DNA from: Bacteroidia bacterium
GTDB taxonomy: Bacteria > Bacteroidota > Bacteroidia > Bacteroidales > GWF2-35-48
DNA length: 37,895 bases
NCBI GenBank assembly: GCA_016212695.1
Contig: JACREX010000081.1
Location: 1-37,895 of the forward strand
Reading direction: 5' to 3'
Positions within the stretch are counted from its first letter, which is position 1. Every line of letters starts with the position of its first letter. Positions 33,923 to 37,895 of the stretch are shown piece after piece. Under the pieces are notes generated by a model. The model ran no database searches, was not told where the DNA came from, and saw only the letters and a list, made by a program, of their open reading frames with translations. A program made the position numbers and the translations under genes.

Positions 33923-34654
33923 TTAATGCTTGCCGGAAAGCCTGAAGGGATTGGAATATTTTCTTCCAACCAGAATATTTACACAACCGGAATTATTTTT
34001 ATTATCTCCATCTATTTTTATTTTTACAGTCAGGCGTTTGGTTCTGTTCATATTTTTCACATCCCAGAATTTTTTCCCCTGGTTGTTCTCACTGTCGAAT
34101 AAAGGAGTTTCTTCAATAAGTATGGTTTTATCCCAAATGGTATCGCGTAATATTTCTTTGCTTAGCACCACAGGTTTATCGTCGCTGCCAAGAATCATTT
34201 CGCCAAATTCATCCAATTTATAAATGATCTCCTCATTTTCGTTCACTTTTTTAACTTTTGAAATAATTTTTCTTTCAGGTTCAACAACCTTATAACGGAT
34301 ATTGCCCAGCGATGCTTCGCCGCAGACGATGATTCTAAAATCCTGCTTTGAATAAGCTATGAAAGTATAATTTAACGTATCTCCCTGTGAAAGTAATGTA
34401 GTATAAGACTGGCTTCTGAAATCATATTCTGATATATATTCATTCGGACATAAAATGGTATCGAAACATTTCTTCTTAATGGTATCTTCGGAAGAAAATA
34501 CCTGCCTACCTTGCCTACCGGCAGGCGGGCCGGACAGGCATGCCCTGTTCAACGATACCAACTGTTTCGGCCCATGACCGGCTTTAGAAATATGAAGGGT
34601 AACTAAAACCGCCAATACATTAAATAAAATAATTTGTGAAATAATTTTTGTCAT
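33923..34654 (-). CDS. Exported protein, paralogue B of a tandem pair
   Basis: A 243-residue exported protein of unknown function with a hydrophobic leader (IILFNVLAVLVTLHISKAG). It is collinear with the upstream protein at 34717-35352: YDFRSQSYTTLLSQGDTLNYTFIAYSKQDFRIIVCGEASLGNIRYKVVEP matches YDFKSQTHFAKLSPGDTSTINIVAYSGNDMRILVCADEELG, and both end in a CVNxLVGRK strand. Two Cys residues (IIVCG and GCVNI) are conserved in both. Residues ~38-50 (CLSGPPAGRQGRQV) are an insertion encoded by a palindromic repeat (34508-34530) that its paralogue lacks. It is the last gene of the 36220-33923 run. A terminator precedes it, so its expression may be reduced or separately driven. Confidence 0.78.
   Translation of the reverse strand: MTKIISQIILFNVLAVLVTLHISKAGHGPKQLVSLNRACLSGPPAGRQGRQVFSSEDTIKKKCFDTILCPNEYISEYDFRSQSYTTLLSQGDTLNYTFIAYSKQDFRIIVCGEASLGNIRYKVVEPERKIISKVKKVNENEEIIYKLDEFGEMILGSDDKPVVLSKEILRDTIWDKTILIEETPLFDSENNQGKKFWDVKNMNRTKRLTVKIKIDGDNKNNSGCVNILVGRKYSNPFRLSGKH
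34508..34552. repeat. PAGRQG-encoding palindromic repeat, copy 2
   Basis: CCTTGCCTACCGGCAGGCGG is followed by GCCGGACAGGCATGCC. Translated on the minus strand it gives CLSGPPAGRQGRQ. The core is 17 of 20 or better against copy 1 at 20500 and lies in the same reading frame. Confidence 0.7.
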
Positions 34655-34672
34655 CCGTTCTGTTAAAAAACG

Positions 34673-34697
34673 AAAAAAACTCCATTACGGAGCTTTT
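34673..34697 (-). terminator. Terminator after the 34717-35352 gene
   Basis: On the minus strand AAGCTCC, loop GTAAT, GGAGTTT and a T-run form a 7-bp stem (one G-T wobble). It sits between the two paralogues, so the downstream copy is probably transcribed by read-through or from an unseen promoter. Confidence 0.65.
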
Positions 34698-34716
34698 AAT
34701 TCAATTAAAATTTTTC

Positions 34717-35352
34717 TCAATCCTTACCTTTTAAAAATTTATTTGATTTCGCGGATTTTCTTCCGACCAATACATTTACGCATGCAACCAATTCCGGATC
34801 CTGGCCTTTTGGAACCTGCACTTTGATTCTCAATCGTTTTGTTTTCGGAATATTCTTTTCTTCATAAAAAGGTTTATCTTTGCTTTTACTGTTATCATAA
34901 ATAAGTTTCTCAATAATATTCGTTTTTGTTTCATATGTAGTATCCCTGACTTTCTTATCTCCTAATTTGGTAGTCTGTCCAAATTCATCCACAGCGCGTT
35001 CTCCGGTATTGGGATCCATTTTAAAAACCTCTTCAATACGTTCCGGACCTACTTTCATCACTTTTTTAACTTCCCGGATGGGTTCAACAATCTGATATTT
35101 TATTTCGCCCAGTTCTTCATCGGCACAGACTAAGATTCTCATATCATTTCCTGAATACGCAACAATATTAATAGTTGAAGTATCGCCGGGAGAAAGTTTG
35201 GCAAAATGGGTCTGGCTCTTGAAATCATAATCGCCGTAATCTTCATCATTACAAAGATCTTTTTTATCGCATCTCTGAGCAGATGCATTAAAAGAGAAAC
35301 TGACAAAAGTGATAAAACATAAAACTAATCCGTAAATATGTTTTCTTTTCAT
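34717..35352 (-). CDS. Exported protein, paralogue A of a tandem pair
   Basis: A 211-residue protein with a clean signal peptide (MKRKHIYGLVLCFITFVSFSFNASAQ). The mature part begins with a Cys-rich turn (RCDKKDLCNDEDYGDYDF), then a beta-rich core (INIVAYSGNDMRILVCADEELG, IKYQIVEPIREVKKVMKVG) and the charged C-terminal strand LRIKVQVPKGQDPELVACVNVLVGRK. I do not recognise a family. The close paralogue downstream (33923-34654) shows recent tandem duplication followed by divergence. It follows the lipoprotein gene by 31 bp, so it is probably in the same operon. Confidence 0.78.
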   Translation of the reverse strand: MKRKHIYGLVLCFITFVSFSFNASAQRCDKKDLCNDEDYGDYDFKSQTHFAKLSPGDTSTINIVAYSGNDMRILVCADEELGEIKYQIVEPIREVKKVMKVGPERIEEVFKMDPNTGERAVDEFGQTTKLGDKKVRDTTYETKTNIIEKLIYDNSKSKDKPFYEEKNIPKTKRLRIKVQVPKGQDPELVACVNVLVGRKSAKSNKFLKGKD

Positions 35353-35383
35353 ATAACTTTATTTTAATTCAATATTATATTTA

Positions 35384-36220
35384 TTAACCAATAACCTCTT
35401 TTCTTAATTCCTTGATTTTACTGAAAATTTCATCAAATTGTTTTTTCGTGATCAAGGCATCCGTATTTTCATATAATTTATCAAAAATAGTCTGGAGGTT
35501 TTTCATCTTGGTTTTCATCTCGCTAAAATCAGTATCCTTTTTATCAATATTATCAAGCGATGCATTCAGGTTCTCAAGGATGAGCTGTTGTTCGGCAATT
35601 CTGACAACAACCGGATTTTCAGCTTTAAATTTTGTTACAGAATTCATTGAAAGATGCATGCTTTCAATCCAGCTTCCAACTAAAATATATGATAAAATAT
35701 CAGATTTGTCTTCACTTTCAAGATACTGGCATGCAGCGGCATATGCATCATTGGTGATTTCATAAAGAGAGTCTGTATTGTTCATATTATTATTCAGACG
35801 CTTGGATATAATATCGTCAAAACCTTCAGCCAGGCCCAATCCGTCGGCTAAGGTCTTGCTCGATTTAAAATAAAGGAATGTTTCCTGGCTTCTGCTGAAA
35901 ACCGTACAATATGCAAGATCGGATGCATAAATACCGAAATTTAACCCTTTATTTTTTGTAGTTTCATATTTTGATACATTATCCGGGTTACCTAATAAAT
36001 TTTTATCAAAACGAATATTATTTTCTTTTAAAAACAGATATAATTCAATGGGTGACGGAATTTTATAAACAGGAGGACGTTTGTGCCCAGGTTTGGTCTG
36101 TACAGAATCCTTAGTCACCTTTTTCCACTGGTCATTGTCGCTTGTACAGGATGAGAATATGATTGCAGCAATAAATACAACCAGGAACAAATTGTTAATT
36201 AACAAAATATATCTTTTCAT
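35384..36220 (-). CDS. Exported helical lipoprotein, function unknown
   Basis: A 278-residue lipoprotein with lipobox IIFSSC (Cys25). After a Lys/Pro-rich linker the mature protein is almost all helix (PSPIELYLFLKENNIRFDKNLLG, LAYCTVFSRSQETFLYFKSSKTLADGLGL, and a C-terminal coiled-coil-like NLQTIFDKLYENTDALITKKQF). LGFGIYASDLAYC-like text resembles a family of Bacteroidota lipoproteins with no known role. It is first gene of a three-gene unit with the tandem paralogues; all three are exported, so they may act together at the envelope (inference). A TACTTTTG promoter lies 20 nt upstream. Confidence 0.8.
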   Translation of the reverse strand: MKRYILLINNLFLVVFIAAIIFSSCTSDNDQWKKVTKDSVQTKPGHKRPPVYKIPSPIELYLFLKENNIRFDKNLLGNPDNVSKYETTKNKGLNFGIYASDLAYCTVFSRSQETFLYFKSSKTLADGLGLAEGFDDIISKRLNNNMNNTDSLYEITNDAYAAACQYLESEDKSDILSYILVGSWIESMHLSMNSVTKFKAENPVVVRIAEQQLILENLNASLDNIDKKDTDFSEMKTKMKNLQTIFDKLYENTDALITKKQFDEIFSKIKELRKEVIG

Positions 36221-36240
36221 AAAAATAAATTTATTTTCGG

Positions 36241-36269
36241 CAAAAGTAAAACATTTATTTTATATCCAA
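36241..36269 (-). promoter_or_regulatory. Promoter of the three-gene exported-protein operon
   Basis: Minus-strand TACTTTTG (36241-36248) matches TAnnTTTG, with TTG (36267-36269) 18 nt upstream. The leader to the ATG at 36220 would be about 14 nt. Confidence 0.6.
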
Positions 36270-36385
36270 AACTTTTGATTTCAAAATTAAAAAAAAAATA
36301 GTTGATTAAACATAATTTTATTCAAATTAAATAATAATTTTAAAATACTATCGTTTCCTATCTTGTAAATGTTTAACAAAACCAA

Positions 36386-36607
36386 ATGCCTATGAAAAAT
36401 CGTTCTACCCTGCTTTATTTTATTTCAACGTTCGAAAAACCCGGTTCTGAAACAAACTTTGATGAATATAAAGATATTCTTAATGTATCAGGCCAGGCCG
36501 AATATGAACCTTCTTCACATATTATTAATAATATCATGGGTTTCTCAAATTCATATGAAGTGCTGAAATCCAAATCTTATGGAAATGTTGAAATGATAAT
36601 AAATTAA
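36386..36607 (+). CDS. Small protein of 73 residues, function unknown
   Basis: Starts ATG at 36386 (or the in-frame ATG at 36392, giving MKNRSTLLYF). No signal peptide is evident; the sequence is Ser/Asn/Tyr-rich (SETNFDEYKDILNVSGQAEYE, HIINNIMGFSNSYEVLKSK). It is supported as real by its isolated position, start after an AT-rich leader, and a 15-bp terminator stem directly at its stop codon. Family unknown; small Bacteroidota proteins that end in such IINNIMGFSxSYEV patterns exist, but I cannot name a role. Confidence 0.6.
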   Translation: MPMKNRSTLLYFISTFEKPGSETNFDEYKDILNVSGQAEYEPSSHIINNIMGFSNSYEVLKSKSYGNVEMIIN

Positions 36608-36637
36608 AGAAAAGCCGTTAAATAACGGCTTTTCTTT
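36606..36637. terminator. Bidirectional terminator with embedded stop codon
   Basis: A perfect 15-bp stem, AAAGAAAAGCCGTTA / TAACGGCTTTTCTTT, with a 2-nt AA loop between the small plus-strand gene and lgt. The lgt stop codon (36618-36620, minus strand) and its last codons lie inside the hairpin. Confidence 0.92.
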
Positions 36638-37424
36638 TGTTTTTCAAAGCCATTATTATCAGGTAAATACCGACGAAAGTAAAGGGTATACTTAATATCT
36701 GCCCCATATTAAGCAGCATATTTTCTTCAAAGCCCACCTGGTTTTTTTTCAGGAATTCTATGAAAAATCGCGTGGCAAAAATTCCTATGAGAAAAATTCC
36801 AAATACCAATCCCTTAGGAAAAGCGCCCTTTGTACGGATATAAATGAACATTAAAACAATAAATGTTACAAAATATACCAGGGCTTCATATATCTGGGTA
36901 GGATGGCGAGGAACGGTTTCTCCGGCCCTTATAAAAATAAAACCCCATGAAACATCAGTCCTGATGCCATATATTTCAGAATTCATCAGATTGCCTGTTC
37001 TGATAAGCACAGCCGCCAAAGCAACCGGGATTACGGCCCTGTCGAGAGTCCACAAATATGATTTTTTTGTAGATTTTCTGGTGAACAGATAAAGCGCTAC
37101 CAGCAGGCCAAGAGAAGTTCCGTGACTGGAAAGGCCGCCATGCCATAACATAAGTATTTCGAGCGGGTTATGCCAAAAAAAACGGGGTTCATAAAATATA
37201 ACATGCCCCAGCCGGGCTCCTATGAGCGTTCCGAGTATCATATGCATAGACAGGCTGTCGAGTTCATTTAACGGGATATTCTCGGTTTTAAAAAAATACT
37301 GCACAATGTACCACCCGATAACAAAACCCGATGCAAATAAAATACTGTAATACCGTAACCCCCATTCACCGATAGTGAATATCTCAGGCTTTATATCCCA
37401 TACAATATAATTTAAAATATACAT
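36618..37424 (-). CDS. lgt: Prolipoprotein diacylglyceryl transferase
   Basis: A 268-residue seven-helix inner-membrane enzyme that attaches diacylglycerol from phosphatidylglycerol to the lipobox Cys, the first step of lipoprotein maturation. Family motifs: GARLGHVIFYEP, LMLWHGGLSSHG (the HGG loop), IRTGNLMNSEIYG and PRHPTQIYEALVYF, with the essential Arg and His residues present. The length is standard. It is convergent with the small gene at 36386 and separated by the shared terminator. It serves the many lipoproteins of the window and functionally precedes the Lnb-like protein, but is not linked to it by operon. No clear TAnnTTTG promoter was found upstream. Confidence 0.96.
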   Translation of the reverse strand: MYILNYIVWDIKPEIFTIGEWGLRYYSILFASGFVIGWYIVQYFFKTENIPLNELDSLSMHMILGTLIGARLGHVIFYEPRFFWHNPLEILMLWHGGLSSHGTSLGLLVALYLFTRKSTKKSYLWTLDRAVIPVALAAVLIRTGNLMNSEIYGIRTDVSWGFIFIRAGETVPRHPTQIYEALVYFVTFIVLMFIYIRTKGAFPKGLVFGIFLIGIFATRFFIEFLKKNQVGFEENMLLNMGQILSIPFTFVGIYLIIMALKNKRKAVI

Positions 37425-37467
37425 GCTTTCCTATATCAAATTATACTTTGAATAGCCTTACTTTTTC

Positions 37468-37534
37468 AGGTATAGAGGAATAGAGGTATAAGGCGCTCAA
37501 ACCCTATACCTTTATGCCTTTATACCTTATACCT
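37468..37534. repeat. AGGTATA-type heptad inverted repeat
   Basis: AGGTATAGAGGAATAGAGG and AGGTATAAGG on the left face CCTATACCTTTATGCC and CCTTATACCT on the right. AGGTATAAGG and CCTTATACCT are exact reverse complements. It lies within the 401-bp stretch 37425-37825. The rest of that stretch is AT-rich, holds the promoter at 37772-37805, and shows no gene or structured RNA I can support. Confidence 0.65.
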
Positions 37535-37771
37535 ATTATTTACAAATTTATCCCGTTTTAGCTTAGATTAACAGCGGACAAAAGTACCAATATTAATTTG
37601 AAAAATACAACTTCCAGTAAGTTAATTATAAAAGGTGAAATTCACCATAAGTTTGCATTTTCTATTTTTTATTTTGACATTTTTCAACTTCGATTTTTCT
37701 TATTAAGTCTTTTTGTTAATTTTAGCATGTCAAATTTTACTCATTCATGAAGATTTTTGGCTCTTATCTAA

Positions 37772-37805
37772 TTGATGGTTGATTAATAATTTTTGCTTAC
37801 CTTTG
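37772..37805 (+). promoter_or_regulatory. Promoter of the edge gene
   Basis: TTG (37772-37774), 23-nt spacer, TACCTTTG (37798-37805): an exact TAnnTTTG with the same 23-nt spacing as at 770-804 and 16192-16226. The predicted start is near 37812, leaving a leader of about 14 nt. Confidence 0.6.
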
Positions 37806-37825
37806 GCACAAATATTAAATATACG

Positions 37826-37895
37826 ATGACTACGAAAGAACATATATTTGCACTTTTCAAGATTCTACCTGATACGGAAAGGCAGGAGCTATTGC
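37826..37895 (+). CDS. Partial gene at the window edge (N-terminus only)
   Basis: Codes for MTTKEHIFALFKILPDTERQ followed by ELL, then runs off the end. The leader is short and the promoter good, so the gene is probably real. The amphipathic helix and the ILPDTERQEL style resemble the starts of small antitoxin-like or DUF2281-like proteins, but 23 residues are too few to assign. Confidence 0.5.
   Translation, partial: MTTKEHIFALFKILPDTERQELL

Noticed and set aside
37425..37825. tRNA or small RNA gene in the longest gap
   Set aside because: I found no cloverleaf, T-loop sequence or terminator-ended structure; only the AGGTATA inverted repeat and a promoter are supported.

Overview
The window is a gene-dense, AT-rich chromosomal segment of a Bacteroidota bacterium, probably from a metagenome-assembled genome. 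Four kinds of evidence point there: Bacteroidota-type promoters (TAnnTTTG at -7, usually with TTG about 18-23 nt upstream) with no strong Shine-Dalgarno sequences; many lipoproteins and signal peptides; FISUMP-domain, CHAT-TPR, Lnb/DUF4105 and TPR-SpoIIE proteins; and a UvrA whose first zinc finger reads CPTSG. mqnD (futalosine menaquinone route) and hldD (LPS heptose) suggest a respiring Gram-negative outside the Bacteroides-type classical menaquinone group. No rRNA, tRNA, CRISPR array, prophage or intact insertion sequence was seen.

Layout. 1-6.1 kb: minus-strand genes for a zinc-ribbon-like membrane protein, a TMTC-like membrane/TPR protein, a TPR-SpoIIE phosphatase and a PIN toxin/antitoxin pair. 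6.2-16.2 kb: a tight minus-strand run reading opx, wzc-like tyrosine kinase, wecA-like transferase, lytic transglycosylase, uvrA and two FISUMP paralogues, probably one exopolysaccharide-led transcription unit from a promoter at 16.2 kb. 16.5-20.2 kb: plus-strand phosphofructokinase, cyclophilin and Ste24-type protease. 20.2-22.6 kb: minus-strand lipoprotein and a divergent lysozyme-like protein. 22.9-27.4 kb: plus-strand Lnb-like protein, glycosyltransferase, mqnD, hldD and a YESQA-repeat protein. 27.4-36.2 kb: minus-strand lipocalin-like lipoprotein, CHAT-TPR protein, a TerB-like/ABCG exporter fusion, and a three-gene exported-protein operon with two tandem paralogues. 36.4-37.9 kb: a small orphan gene, lgt convergent with it, a long non-coding stretch, and the first 23 codons of a gene running off the edge.

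The most unusual signal is not a gene. About ten short elements, roughly one per 3-4 kb, are built from degenerate 7-bp units (different heptamers at different sites), and most fold as imperfect inverted repeats. Most lie between genes. One is inserted in frame in the SpoIIE phosphatase domain (about 640-664), another makes up the low-complexity N-terminus of the TMTC-like protein, and a third abuts and probably mis-extends the Ste24 start. A separate short palindrome encodes PAGRQG in the same frame in two unrelated secreted proteins. Together they look like an active or recently active family of small repeats reshaping both intergenic and coding DNA.
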